Source of the DNA: Thalassobacillus sp043497085 | GTDB taxonomy: Bacteria > Bacillota > Bacilli > Bacillales > Halobacillaceae | Assembly: GCA_043497085.1 (NCBI GenBank) | Contig: JBIEKI010000004.1 | Direction: 5' to 3' (one strand) | Length of the DNA stretch: 64,000 nucleotides | In this document: positions 51,952-61,130 of the stretch, one piece after another | How the letters are laid out: the number at the start of each line of letters is the position of its first letter | Position numbering within the stretch: position 1 is the stretch's first letter | The notes under the pieces: model-generated | The model's input: only the letters and a program-made list of their open reading frames with translations | Told to the model about the DNA's origin: nothing | Database searches by the model: none | Position numbers and translations under genes: made by a program

Positions 51952-52947
51952 TCACTTGGAAGCCAACAATTTGATCGCCCGCTCGTCCTGGAGCCAGCAC
52001 TCGACCTGGTGCGTTTCACTGAGGTCTGTTTGCATAGGGTAAACCCGCTCACACACTTCCATCGCTTTCGGACATCTCGCTGTAAATGGACATCCGATCG
52101 GTGGGGAAAATAAATCCGGAGGTGTTCCGTCAATTGGTATCAGTTTCCCTTCCCTACGGTCCAACCGCGGCACAGAAGTCAATAAACCATTTGTATAGGG
52201 GTGTTGGGGACGATAGAATATTTCTTTTTTCGTCCCAACCTCGATAATCTTACCAGCATACATAACAGCGATCCGGTCGGCTATTTTAGCGACAACACCT
52301 AAATCGTGGGTAATCAGTATGATAGCTACCCCGGTCTGTTCCTGGATACGCTCGAATAGTTCCAGGATTTGCGCCTGAATCGTTACATCAAGCGCCGTAG
52401 TCGGTTCGTCAGCAATCAAGAGTTCTGGTTCACAGATCAATGCCATCGCAATGACAATCCGCTGCCTCATTCCTCCACTGAACTGATGGGGATATAAACC
52501 AAGTCTTTCTTCCGGATTAGGAATACCGACTAATTCCAGCATTTCTACAGCTTTTTGTGTCGCTTCCTGGTTAGAGACGGATGTATGCTGTTTCAGTCCC
52601 TCGGTCAGCTGGTTGCCTACCGTCAACGTAGGATTCAATGCGGTCATCGGATCCTGAAAGATCATGGAAATATCCACTCCTCTGATCTTTCGCATTTGTT
52701 TTTCAGGAAGATTGCGCAACTCTTTTTCTTTGAATTGTATCGTTCCATTCGTAATCCTTCCTGGCGGCTGAGGAATCAACCGCATTATCGAGTTGGCAGT
52801 CACGCTTTTCCCGCAGCCGGATTCCCCGACTATCGCAAGCGTCTCACCTTTATATAAGTCAAAGCTGACTCCTCTTACGGCCTGTACTTCCCCGCCATAA
52901 GTCAAAAAGGAAACTTCAAGGTCTTTCACTTCCAGTAATTTTTCCAA
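51952..52947 (-). CDS. dppD: Dipeptide ABC transporter ATP-binding protein DppD
   Basis: About 331 residues with Walker A GESGCGKS, signature FSGGMRQRIVIAMAL, Walker B ELLIADEPTTALD, and the C-terminal peptide transporter extension with a cysteine cluster (CPFTARCPKAMEVC.., final C), thought to bind an iron-sulfur cluster in some relatives. The start is a TTG at 52947 because GGAGGTG lies about seven bases upstream; the GTG three codons earlier overlaps that site and the dppC stop. Confidence 0.94.
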   Translation of the reverse strand: MEKLLEVKDLEVSFLTYGGEVQAVRGVSFDLYKGETLAIVGESGCGKSVTANSIMRLIPQPPGRITNGTIQFKEKELRNLPEKQMRKIRGVDISMIFQDPMTALNPTLTVGNQLTEGLKQHTSVSNQEATQKAVEMLELVGIPNPEERLGLYPHQFSGGMRQRIVIAMALICEPELLIADEPTTALDVTIQAQILELFERIQEQTGVAIILITHDLGVVAKIADRIAVMYAGKIIEVGTKKEIFYRPQHPYTNGLLTSVPRLDRREGKLIPIDGTPPDLFSPPIGCPFTARCPKAMEVCERVYPMQTDLSETHQVECWLQDERAIKLLASK

Positions 52948-52952
52948 TGTTG

Positions 52953-53924
52953 TCACCTCCTGAGCTTAGGATCCAGTGCATCCTGAAGCCCGTCTCCAAG
53001 TACGTTGAATGCAAACATAGTTGCAGATATGAAAAATGCAGGGAAAAACAGTCGCCACCAGTGGCCGGATAATATGGTGCCTAAAGCATCATTAGCCATT
53101 ACTCCCCAGCTGGCATAAGGGGATTGGATTCCCAACCCCAGAAAGCTCAAAAATGCTTCTGCGAAAATAGCTGTCGGTACTGTCAATGTCATTTGGACAA
53201 TGATTGGCCCCATCGTATTAGGAAGCAGATTCTTCCGGATGATCCGCCAGGTTTTTGTCCCAAATGACTGGGAAGCTAACACAAATTCATAATTCTTAAT
53301 CTGTAGTACCTGTCCGCGTACAATCCGCGCCATTCCAACCCATCCTGTCACCGTGAGAGCAATGATGATGGTCAAGAGGCTTGGGCCCATGACAACCAAA
53401 AGCAGAATTACTACCAGCAAGTATGGCAAGCCGTAAAGGATTTCAATGATACGCATCATGGTGCTGTCGGTACGTCCGCCTTTATAGCCGGCAATGCCGC
53501 CGTACACGACCCCGATGAAGAAATCGATCAGTGCTGCCATCAAACCGACAAACAAGGAAATCCGTGCCCCGTACCAGGTCCTCGTAAATACATCCCTTCC
53601 CAGGTTATCGGTGCCAAACCAGTGGCTGGCGGAAGGCGGCTGATTCTGGTTAGCCAACGGACCGTTTTGAACGGTATATGGAGATAAAATTGGCCCAAAG
53701 ATAGCCAGCAAAGCTAGAAATATCAAAAATACCAAACCGCCCATGGCCAGCTTATTTTTGACCAGCCTCCTCCAGGCATCCTGCCAGTAGGAAAGCGATG
53801 GACGTACTACCTTTTCTGAATCTTTCTGGCTTTTTTCTTTGGGTTTAAACCATTCATCAGGAATATCATGGACTGCAGGAGAATGCTTTGTTTTTTGTTC
53901 TTCCGCAAGGTGATTCATGCTCAT
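52953..53924 (-). CDS. dppC: Dipeptide ABC transporter permease DppC
   Basis: A 323-residue permease with about six membrane helices, an N-terminal OppC domain (about residues 45-95) and the permease loop EAA-like motif LASQSFGTKTWRIIRKNLLPN. It has a 40-residue charged N-terminal extension. Overlaps dppB by 4 bases (ATGA). Confidence 0.95.
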   Translation of the reverse strand: MSMNHLAEEQKTKHSPAVHDIPDEWFKPKEKSQKDSEKVVRPSLSYWQDAWRRLVKNKLAMGGLVFLIFLALLAIFGPILSPYTVQNGPLANQNQPPSASHWFGTDNLGRDVFTRTWYGARISLFVGLMAALIDFFIGVVYGGIAGYKGGRTDSTMMRIIEILYGLPYLLVVILLLVVMGPSLLTIIIALTVTGWVGMARIVRGQVLQIKNYEFVLASQSFGTKTWRIIRKNLLPNTMGPIIVQMTLTVPTAIFAEAFLSFLGLGIQSPYASWGVMANDALGTILSGHWWRLFFPAFFISATMFAFNVLGDGLQDALDPKLRR

Positions 53925-54853
53925 TCCCCTTCCTTCTTATGCATTTTGATTCTAGGATCCAAGAGTCCGTATGCGATATCGACTAAGAACAGCATAAAGA
54001 CTAAGAAAAAGCTGTAAAATACGGTCGTCCCCATAATCAAAGGATAATCCCGCTGGTTAATGCCTTCGATGAAGTATCTTCCCATTCCAGGAATAGCGAA
54101 TATTTTTTCGATGACAAACGTCCCTGTCAGGATACCGGCCAACAGGGTACCAAGTATGGTAACCACAGGCATCAAGGCATTTTTCAACGCGTGTTTGAAA
54201 ATGATTTTATATGGTTTCAAGCCTTTTGCTTTTGCCGTCTTAATATAATCCTGGGTCAACACTTCCAACATGCTGGATCGCGTAAGCCTTGCGATAATTG
54301 CCATCGGACCTGTAGCCAGTGCCAGTGTAGGCAGCACCATATGAGTCGGGCTGGACCATGTCGCAGCAGGGAAAATCCCCCAATCGACAGCGAGCTTTTG
54401 AATCAACAGTGTTGCCAGTACAAAGTTCGGGATTGAAATTCCCAGCACCGCTAAGGTCATCGCTAAATAATCGATAATGCCGTTATGTCTGAGCGCTGCC
54501 AGCACGCCGAGAATAATTCCGGATATAAGGGCCACCAGGACCGTAACTATTCCTAACTCAAAAGAAATTGGAAATCCTCGTCCCAATAAGTCATTGACTG
54601 TTTCTGTAGGGTGTTTGATCGAAGGGCCGAAGTCCAGGGTCGCAATAGATTTCAAGTAAATAAGGTACTGGATAAATAACGGCTCATCCAAATGGTAGTG
54701 GGCTTCCAGGTTTGCCTGAACTGCTGCGTTGGTGCCTCTTTCCTGGTTGAGTGGAGAACCAGGAATCGCATGCATCAAAAAGAATGTAAGTGTCGCAATG
54801 ATCAATACCGTTGCGATCATAATTAGAAATCGCTTCATTATGTATTTCGTCAT
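53921..54853 (-). CDS. dppB: Dipeptide ABC transporter permease DppB
   Basis: A 310-residue permease with six membrane helices and the EAA-like loop YIKTAKAKGLKPYKIIFKHAL. The N-terminal MTKYIMKRFLIMIATVLI and ending of the first periplasmic loop (HYHLDEPLFIQYLIYL) are as in DppB/OppB. It forms the membrane channel with DppC. It follows dppA by 13 bp. Confidence 0.95.
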   Translation of the reverse strand: MTKYIMKRFLIMIATVLIIATLTFFLMHAIPGSPLNQERGTNAAVQANLEAHYHLDEPLFIQYLIYLKSIATLDFGPSIKHPTETVNDLLGRGFPISFELGIVTVLVALISGIILGVLAALRHNGIIDYLAMTLAVLGISIPNFVLATLLIQKLAVDWGIFPAATWSSPTHMVLPTLALATGPMAIIARLTRSSMLEVLTQDYIKTAKAKGLKPYKIIFKHALKNALMPVVTILGTLLAGILTGTFVIEKIFAIPGMGRYFIEGINQRDYPLIMGTTVFYSFFLVFMLFLVDIAYGLLDPRIKMHKKEGE

Positions 54854-54866
54854 ACAGGCACCCTCC

Positions 54867-55691
54867 CTAGCTGAAAGACGTTTGCATCGCCAATTCGGTC
54901 ATGACGATCATCGCCTGATAAGCTTCTATGATATCTTTTGCCTGGTATTTCACAATTGTGGTGCCTGGTTCAATTTCAGTATTCGGCATCAGGTTCGCCC
55001 ATTCCGCTTGTCCGTAATTGGTAAATTCTATTCGTAATACGGGATTGTCAGGCGGGGTCAAGGGTTTGACCAGGTGACGTTTTTTCAGTGCCTCTGTCAC
55101 TTTTTCCTGCAAAAGTTCTCCTGCTTTGACTGGTGTCAGACTTTTGACTGCTGAGCGGGAAATGGTTTCTTTTACAACCGCTGTCGTTATGTTTGGAATT
55201 AGTGATTCAGCTTCCTGTCCGGCGCAATCATCACCGGCGACTAATAAAACAGGGACGCCATAATATCCGGCAACGTATGCGTTAAAGCCAAGTTCCCCTA
55301 CCTCGACATCGTTTATGTAAAAATTTCTTACTCCAAAAATCATCGAATGGGACATTACCCCGCGCTGCCCTGCTCTGGCATGATACCCGATGAACATCGC
55401 CCCCGCAAAGCTATCATCGAGGCTCTGAACCATTGATAACGGTTTCACATCCCCTGTAATCAGATGAGCTTCCGGATGGAGCTCGTCGATCAGCAGGTTG
55501 TTCATTTTCGAATGGCTGTCGTTCACTAAAATATCTTCGCAGCCGAATTTTCCAGCCGCCTCGATGACGTAATTCGTTTCCTCTGTCATGATGCGACGGG
55601 CCCGGTCATAATTAAGTTCCGATGAATCCACGTACGTGTAATCAGGGAGACCGGTTATTCCTTCCATGTCTACTGAAAGAAATAGTTTCAT
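54867..55691 (-). CDS. dppA: D-aminopeptidase DppA
   Basis: A 274-residue protein, same length as B. subtilis DppA. All zinc ligands known from that enzyme are at the same positions: D8 and E10 (SVDMEG), H60 (NDSH), H104 (GYHARAG) and E133 (VGELG), plus H115. It is a self-compartmentalising zinc peptidase that removes D-amino acids, for example from D-Ala-D-Ala. First gene of the operon; a CodY-controlled promoter is predicted upstream. Confidence 0.96.
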   Translation of the reverse strand: MKLFLSVDMEGITGLPDYTYVDSSELNYDRARRIMTEETNYVIEAAGKFGCEDILVNDSHSKMNNLLIDELHPEAHLITGDVKPLSMVQSLDDSFAGAMFIGYHARAGQRGVMSHSMIFGVRNFYINDVEVGELGFNAYVAGYYGVPVLLVAGDDCAGQEAESLIPNITTAVVKETISRSAVKSLTPVKAGELLQEKVTEALKKRHLVKPLTPPDNPVLRIEFTNYGQAEWANLMPNTEIEPGTTIVKYQAKDIIEAYQAMIVMTELAMQTSFS

Positions 55692-55737
55692 AGATGCAAC
55701 ACTCCTTTGGCTGTTTAAATCATTAAGTTTTTTGGGG

Positions 55738-55778
55738 AATTTTCTTAAAATTCTATCAAATTTTTCCTAAATTAGCAA
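55738..55778 (-). promoter_or_regulatory. dppA promoter with CodY binding site
   Basis: On the minus strand TTGCTA (55773-55778), 17 bases, TAGAAT (55750-55755) form a promoter. AATTTTAAGAAAATT at 55738-55752 matches 14 of 15 bases of the CodY consensus AATTTTCWGAAAATT and overlaps the -10. A weaker match (11/15) lies in the spacer at 55759-55773. dpp of B. subtilis is a classic CodY target. Confidence 0.88.
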
Positions 55779-55823
55779 TGCAGTTCAAAAATATGTAGAA
55801 ATTTACACCCTGTTCCAAAAGCA

Positions 55824-55922
55824 CGAAAAAAATAAAAAGGGCTGCTTCAGGGACAAAGTCTGACCCAAGCCAAAATAAAGCTAATTAAATTGGTGGATCA
55901 GCTTTTGCGCTGAAACAACCCT
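55824..55922 (-). terminator. Long stem-loop terminator after recG
   Basis: On the minus strand AGGGTTGTTTCAG (55910-55922) pairs with CTGAAGCAGCCCT (55838-55850) over 13 positions including two G-U pairs, enclosing about 59 bases with an inner GGGTCAGACTTTGTCCC stem, and a T-rich run (TTTTTATTTTTTT) follows. It starts ten bases after the recG stop. The size is unusual for a simple terminator and resembles a small palindromic repeat. Confidence 0.75.
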
Positions 55923-55932
55923 ATCCTCTTTA

Positions 55933-57969
55933 TCAATCTAGTATTTCTCCTTGCAATGCTTCGTCTCGAAATAACAATTCCCGTAAAGAGCTCCATGCTT
56001 CCTCGGTATCCAATTGGTTCGTCTCTATGATATCCGCCGCGTCCTTGCGGGCTGTTTCCAGAGCACGGTAATCATGGACCATATCACCGACCTTGAACTC
56101 TGGAATTCCACTTTGTTTCTTTCCAAAAAAGTCACCAGGGCCACGCAGTTGAAGATCCTGCTCAGACAATTCAAAACCATCTGTCGTTTCGGTCATGATC
56201 CGCATCCGTTCTTTGCCAATATCACCTTTGGGTTCAGCCAAAAGAATACAATAGCTTTGGGCATCCCCACGACCGACACGTCCCCTGAGCTGATGCAACT
56301 GACTGAGGCCGAATCGTTCCGCGTCGTAAATCACCATTACTGTGGCGTTGGGTACATTGACGCCTACTTCTACTACGGTCGTCGAAACGAGAACCTGGAT
56401 GTCATTATCGACAAACTGCTGCATGACTTCTTCTTTTTCATCCTGATGGAGACGACCATGCATCAAGCCGACAGAAATATCCGGTTCATAGTAGGTCTGT
56501 AGCTGGTGATGGAGATCGACAGCATTCTGGATATCCAGTTTATCGGACTCCTCTATCAATGGAGATATGACATAAGCCTGATGGCCTTGCGTTACTTCTT
56601 TGTTAATGAACTGCAGGACCCGGTCCATCATATCCCCTTTTACCCAGTATGTCTCAACCGGTTTGCGGCCTGCTGGCATTTCATCAATGACAGACACATC
56701 CATATCGCCAAAGGCTGTGATCGCAAGCGTTCGTGGAATAGGGGTGGCGGTCATGAATAATACATCCGGATGCAAACCTTTATCCCTTAATGTCCGCCGC
56801 TGATTGACACCAAAACGGTGCTGCTCATCGACTATCACTAATCCCAGCTTGGAAAACATCACTTCGTCCTGGATCAGGGCGTGGGTTCCAACAATGATGT
56901 CTGCCTCCTGGGTGCTTATTTCTTCCAGTACTGCTTTTCGCTGTTTCCCTTTAATTGAGCCTGTCAATAATACTATATTCACCCGGTCCCCGAACATCTG
57001 CTGCAACGATTCGTAATGCTGTTCAGCCAGAATTTCAGTAGGCACCATTAATGCGCCCTGGTTACCTGCTGTAATCGTTGCATATAAGGCGATGGCAGCG
57101 ACAGCCGTCTTCCCTGAACCGACATCTCCCTGCAGCAGCCTGTTCATACGATGGGGCGATTTCATATCTTTTAAAATTTCTGCCAGTGACTTCTTTTGAG
57201 CTTTCGTTAATTCAAATGGGAACGAATCCACAAAAGTTGTCAGCTTATCATTGTCATAAGCCTGCCTATTCCCTTCAGTGGCTTCTCGTTTCAATTTACG
57301 TAAAAGCTGCATCTTAAGCTGGAAAACCAGAAACTCTTCATAAGTGAATCTTCTCCGGGCGTGCTTTAATAACTCCCTGCTTTCAGGATAGTGCATTTGC
57401 CATAAAGCAGCCGACCGTTCCGGCAGCTTATAGCTCTCCATCAAATGCTCGGGTAAAATTTCCGTAACCTCTTCCCCATAGTCTTCCAGTGCCTGGAGAA
57501 TCAGCTTCCTCATTTTTTTCATGGTGATGCTTTCTTTCAAGGAATAGACCGGCTGGATCGGGTTTTGAGCTTCAGCACGACCCTTCTTATACTGACTGAC
57601 TGTTATTTGCAGTCGATGCTGATCCCATTTGCCCGTTACGGTAATTATATCACCGGGGTTGATTTGTTTCTTTGCAAACGCGCGGTTGAACATGACTGCT
57701 TTGACAGCGAATTGTTCTACCTGCAATGTCATCGTCAACCTGGATTTCTTACGGCCATAAAAAGTAAGGGAAGGTTCTCCAATGACCTCCCCTTCGATGG
57801 TCGCTTTTTCATCATGAACTAGTTCCGTCAACGGTTTGACCTCATATGTGTCATAACGATAGGGAAAATAGAACATGAGGTCTTCAATGGTATATATACC
57901 TAGTTCATTCAGGGTTTCCGTTACTTTTTCCCCTACTCCGTTCACCTCGGAAACTGGTTGCGTCAACAC
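55933..57969 (-). CDS. recG: ATP-dependent DNA helicase RecG
   Basis: A 678-residue helicase: N-terminal wedge (OB-fold) domain, Walker A LLQGDVGSGKTAVAAIA, motif II VIVDEQHRFGVNQR, then a second RecA domain with STTVVEVGVNVPNATVMVI and QLRGRVGRGDAQSYC. It remodels stalled forks and branched DNA. It is the last gene of sdaAB-sdaAA-recG, the order of B. subtilis; there the next gene is fapR, here the dpp-ykf cassette follows. Confidence 0.98.
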   Translation of the reverse strand: MLTQPVSEVNGVGEKVTETLNELGIYTIEDLMFYFPYRYDTYEVKPLTELVHDEKATIEGEVIGEPSLTFYGRKKSRLTMTLQVEQFAVKAVMFNRAFAKKQINPGDIITVTGKWDQHRLQITVSQYKKGRAEAQNPIQPVYSLKESITMKKMRKLILQALEDYGEEVTEILPEHLMESYKLPERSAALWQMHYPESRELLKHARRRFTYEEFLVFQLKMQLLRKLKREATEGNRQAYDNDKLTTFVDSFPFELTKAQKKSLAEILKDMKSPHRMNRLLQGDVGSGKTAVAAIALYATITAGNQGALMVPTEILAEQHYESLQQMFGDRVNIVLLTGSIKGKQRKAVLEEISTQEADIIVGTHALIQDEVMFSKLGLVIVDEQHRFGVNQRRTLRDKGLHPDVLFMTATPIPRTLAITAFGDMDVSVIDEMPAGRKPVETYWVKGDMMDRVLQFINKEVTQGHQAYVISPLIEESDKLDIQNAVDLHHQLQTYYEPDISVGLMHGRLHQDEKEEVMQQFVDNDIQVLVSTTVVEVGVNVPNATVMVIYDAERFGLSQLHQLRGRVGRGDAQSYCILLAEPKGDIGKERMRIMTETTDGFELSEQDLQLRGPGDFFGKKQSGIPEFKVGDMVHDYRALETARKDAADIIETNQLDTEEAWSSLRELLFRDEALQGEILD

Positions 57970-57973
57970 ATAA

Positions 57974-58858
57974 TCACTCTTTCTTCAAAGAAATTCCGTA
58001 CACTTTCGCTTCTAGTTCTCTTCCTGTCGGTGTTGCAGCCAGGCCTCCCTGTGCTGTCTCACGCAATGCTACTGGCATGGTCTGCCCGATTTTGTACATC
58101 GCATCGATCACTTCATCGCAAGGGATGCGGCTTGTTACGCCGGCTAATGCCATATCAGCAGCTGTAACGGCATTAGAAGCTCCCATCGCATTACGTTTGA
58201 CACATGGTACTTCCACGAGGCCGGCAACCGGATCACAGACGAGGCCAAGCATATTCTTTAATGTAATTGCCATTGCTTCAGCCGATTGTGATGGCGTACC
58301 ACCTGCCATCTCGACAATTGCAGCAGCTGCCATTCCAGCCGCCGATCCGACTTCTGCCTGACATCCTCCTGCAGCACCGGAGATCGAAGCATTATTAGCT
58401 ACGACGAACCCGAACGCCCCAGAAGTAAACAGGTAACGCACCATTTGTTCTCTCGTCGGATTTAATTTATTTTTCACCGCAAACAGTGTACCGGGAACAC
58501 ATCCGGCACTACCGGCTGTCGGAGTCGCGCAAATAGTACCCATGGCAGCATTCACTTCATTCGTCGCTACCGCCTTACTGACCGCATCAAGCAGGATAGT
58601 ACCTGATAATGGTTCATGGTTTTTCATATATTCCTGGATAAGTACAGCATCGCCGCCTGTTAGACCACTATGGGATTTTACTCCTTTGAGACCATCCTCG
58701 ACAGCTTTTTCCATGACATCCAGGTTACGTTCCATCTGCCCGAAAACCTCTTCCCGGGTTCTTTCTTTTACTTCCATCTCCTGACGAATCATCACTTCTG
58801 ATATTTGAATGCCTTCACTTTCCGCCATTTCGACGAGTTCAGCTACATTACGAAACAT
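57974..58858 (-). CDS. sdaAA: L-serine dehydratase, iron-sulfur-dependent, alpha subunit
   Basis: A 294-residue protein with the conserved cysteines of the 4Fe-4S site (IC in GTICATPTAGSAGCVPGT, and further C residues near GGCQAEVG and CDPVAGLVEVPC). Converts L-serine to pyruvate and ammonia together with the beta subunit. It lies between sdaAB and recG with gaps of 18 and 4 bp. Confidence 0.96.
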   Translation of the reverse strand: MFRNVAELVEMAESEGIQISEVMIRQEMEVKERTREEVFGQMERNLDVMEKAVEDGLKGVKSHSGLTGGDAVLIQEYMKNHEPLSGTILLDAVSKAVATNEVNAAMGTICATPTAGSAGCVPGTLFAVKNKLNPTREQMVRYLFTSGAFGFVVANNASISGAAGGCQAEVGSAAGMAAAAIVEMAGGTPSQSAEAMAITLKNMLGLVCDPVAGLVEVPCVKRNAMGASNAVTAADMALAGVTSRIPCDEVIDAMYKIGQTMPVALRETAQGGLAATPTGRELEAKVYGISLKKE

Positions 58859-58876
58859 TAAACATGCCCCTTTCTA

Positions 58877-59539
58877 TTAATCGACTATCTTAGCCACTTG
58901 GAGGATATGGTCGGCCCTTTCCAGCTCTTTCAAAATATTTTCATCTATATTTTGATCGACTTCGATGACCATTAATGCCTGCTGTCCTTCTTGTTTCCTG
59001 GAAACTTCCATATGGCCGATATTGATTTCATGGCGTGCAAGAATTGCAGTTACAGAAGCGATCGCTCCGTACCTGTCGTTATGGATGAGCAATACTGCCG
59101 GGTGGCCACCAGACAAGCGTAATTCAAAACCGTTCAACTCAGTGATTTCCGCCATCCCTCCACCGATCGAAATACCTACAAGCTCCAGGTCTCCATCATC
59201 GTCGCCGATGCGGATCTTTGCAGTGTTAGGGTGGTCGGTATGAGAATCTTCTTCATGGAACCTTATTTTAATTCCTTTTTGTTTAGCAGTTTCTAAAGCC
59301 TCTCTAATTCTCGTGTCGTGCGTATCATAGTCCAGCAGCCCGCCCACGATAGCCACGTCTGTACCGTGTCCCTTATATGTTTTGGCAAAAGAACCATATA
59401 AATGGATTTCCGCCCATTTCGGTTCCCGGCCAAAGAGATTTCGGGCAGCCCGTCCGATTCGAGCTGCTCCTGCTGTATGCGAACTAGATGGTCCAATCAT
59501 GACAGGACCCATAATATCGAAAACTGATTTGAATTTCAT
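58877..59539 (-). CDS. sdaAB: L-serine dehydratase, iron-sulfur-dependent, beta subunit
   Basis: A 220-residue protein with IMGPVMIGPSSSHTAGAARIG at the start (up to 20 residues shared with the family; key part GPSSSHTAGA) and a C-terminal ACT domain (about residues 145-218) for amino acid sensing. Partner of SdaAA. In B. subtilis fakA (yloV) lies directly upstream; here other genes intervene. Confidence 0.96.
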   Translation of the reverse strand: MKFKSVFDIMGPVMIGPSSSHTAGAARIGRAARNLFGREPKWAEIHLYGSFAKTYKGHGTDVAIVGGLLDYDTHDTRIREALETAKQKGIKIRFHEEDSHTDHPNTAKIRIGDDDGDLELVGISIGGGMAEITELNGFELRLSGGHPAVLLIHNDRYGAIASVTAILARHEINIGHMEVSRKQEGQQALMVIEVDQNIDENILKELERADHILQVAKIVD

Positions 59540-59675
59540 ATTTCACCTTTCCCTTCCATGAGATAAGCAGTTATGGATAGCGTTCACATAAGCTTATGCC
59601 CTATTCTATTTTAGCGAGAAACCGTTTACTTGAACAGGTGTTTTCTATACTATTTTTTCCTGAAAGATAATAAGT

Positions 59676-59704
59676 TTGCCAGAATGCCTATTACGTATTA
59701 TAAT
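59676..59704 (+). promoter_or_regulatory. Promoter of the NCS2 permease gene
   Basis: On the plus strand TTGCCA (59676-59681), 17 bases, TATAAT (59699-59704). The predicted start near 59711 leaves a leader of about 60 bases with a small hairpin GGTTG/CAACC (59715-59731). No purine riboswitch core was found. Confidence 0.75.
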
Positions 59705-59769
59705 TAAATTTTGTGGGTTGCATGAACAACCGGGTGGGAGAGGGCTACAATATTATAGAGGAGTACACC

Positions 59770-61047
59770 ATGTTTAACAAGCATAAACATGACATCGATG
59801 CTTCCCAGTGGAAAAATGACGTTCTGGCTGGTTTCATCGGCTACTTCACGACCGTCTACATTGTAGCGGTCAATAGTTCGATTTTGAATGATGCCGGAAT
59901 TGGTGTGGAAAATGCCATGGTCGCTACGATTCTTGCCAGCTTTGTCGGTACGTTGCTGATGGGATTGCTTGCAAATGCCCCGATGGTACTGATACCTGGA
60001 ATGGGGGTCAATGCCCTGTTCGCTTATACAATCGTCGAAGGCACTGGCATGAGCTTCCAGGAAGGACTGGCTGTTGTTATTGTATCATCCTTGATATTTC
60101 TTTTGACAGCATTCACGAAGCTTGGCGAGTGGCTGAAAGAAGCGATTCCCGACTCGCTGAAGCATGCAATCACCGTGGGTCTTGGGTTGTTTTTGACATT
60201 GATCGGTCTGGAAAAAGGCGGATTGGTCGTCAGAGGGGAGCATTCCTTGATTGCACTAGGCAATCCATCTTCTGAAATGGTGATCACCAGTCTGTTGACT
60301 TTATTCATCGCTATTTTTCTCTTTACGAGAAATGTACCTGGCAACTTCCTGGTGACGATGATCATCGGTACCGTTATTGCCTACTTTTTTGGATTGCTCG
60401 GTGAGCCCGGAAAAGGGATTTCAATGGAAATGGATGGTTTTGTGTGGATGCCATCTTTTGCCGGTATCGGGTCGTTGACCTTCTGGATGGCTGTCTTCCC
60501 ATTAAGTATTGTGCTGATATTTGAAAATATGGGTTTAATCCATGGTCAGTTAGCCATGCTTAAAAACGAAGGCAAATTCAAACGAGCCTACCAGGCGACA
60601 GCTTTTTCTGCACTGGCAAGCGGCTTTCTAGGCACTTCGCCGACCGTATCTTCCGCTGAAAGTGCAGCCGTCATAGCATCCAAAGGAAAAACCGGACGTG
60701 CCGCTATCACGATGGCGATTCTATTCCTAGCAACTTTACTGTTGATTCCCTGGATTACAATGGTACCATCCACAGCCATCAGCCCGATATTGATTATCGT
60801 CGGAGCTCTGATGGTACAGAATATTAAACACATCGAATTGGATCAGTTATCAGAAGCAATGCCTGCATTTTTGATCATTGTCATGATACCATTCACCTAT
60901 TCGATTGCTGATGGGATGGCATTTGGATTCATCGCCTATCCACTGGTCAAGCTGGCGATCGGCAAACAAAGGGAGCTATCTTTCCCAGTCGTATTCATCG
61001 CCATGATGTTCCTATTCGAATTTGTCATGCGATCAGTTGGACATTAG
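59770..61047 (+). CDS. NCS2 family purine-type permease
   Basis: About 425 residues with 12 or so membrane helices. NCS2/AzgA features are NAPMVLIPGMGVNALFAYT (motif region), LGLFLTLIGLEKGGLV and TSPTVSSAESAAVIASKGKTGR. AzgA-type members import hypoxanthine, guanine or adenine with protons; the substrate here is not settled. The ATG at 59770 has AGAGGAG six bases upstream; nineteen open codons before it are excluded. It is one of two plus-strand genes in the window. Confidence 0.93.
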   Translation: MFNKHKHDIDASQWKNDVLAGFIGYFTTVYIVAVNSSILNDAGIGVENAMVATILASFVGTLLMGLLANAPMVLIPGMGVNALFAYTIVEGTGMSFQEGLAVVIVSSLIFLLTAFTKLGEWLKEAIPDSLKHAITVGLGLFLTLIGLEKGGLVVRGEHSLIALGNPSSEMVITSLLTLFIAIFLFTRNVPGNFLVTMIIGTVIAYFFGLLGEPGKGISMEMDGFVWMPSFAGIGSLTFWMAVFPLSIVLIFENMGLIHGQLAMLKNEGKFKRAYQATAFSALASGFLGTSPTVSSAESAAVIASKGKTGRAAITMAILFLATLLLIPWITMVPSTAISPILIIVGALMVQNIKHIELDQLSEAMPAFLIIVMIPFTYSIADGMAFGFIAYPLVKLAIGKQRELSFPVVFIAMMFLFEFVMRSVGH

Positions 61048-61063
61048 AATATTAAAAATCGAG

Positions 61064-61095
61064 AGGCCCAGAGTATACATGCTCTGGGCCTTTTT
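61064..61095 (+). terminator. Terminator of the permease gene
   Basis: Perfect 10-bp arms AGGCCCAGAG / CTCTGGGCCT with an eight-base loop, followed by TTTT. It lies between two converging genes. Confidence 0.93.
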
Positions 61096-61130
61096 ACATA
61101 AACCTGACAATATAACCGCTCCTGCCTCAT

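Noticed and set aside
59705..59769. Purine riboswitch upstream of the NCS2 permease
   Set aside because: The leader is only about 60 bases and lacks the conserved purine-riboswitch core; only a small hairpin is present.
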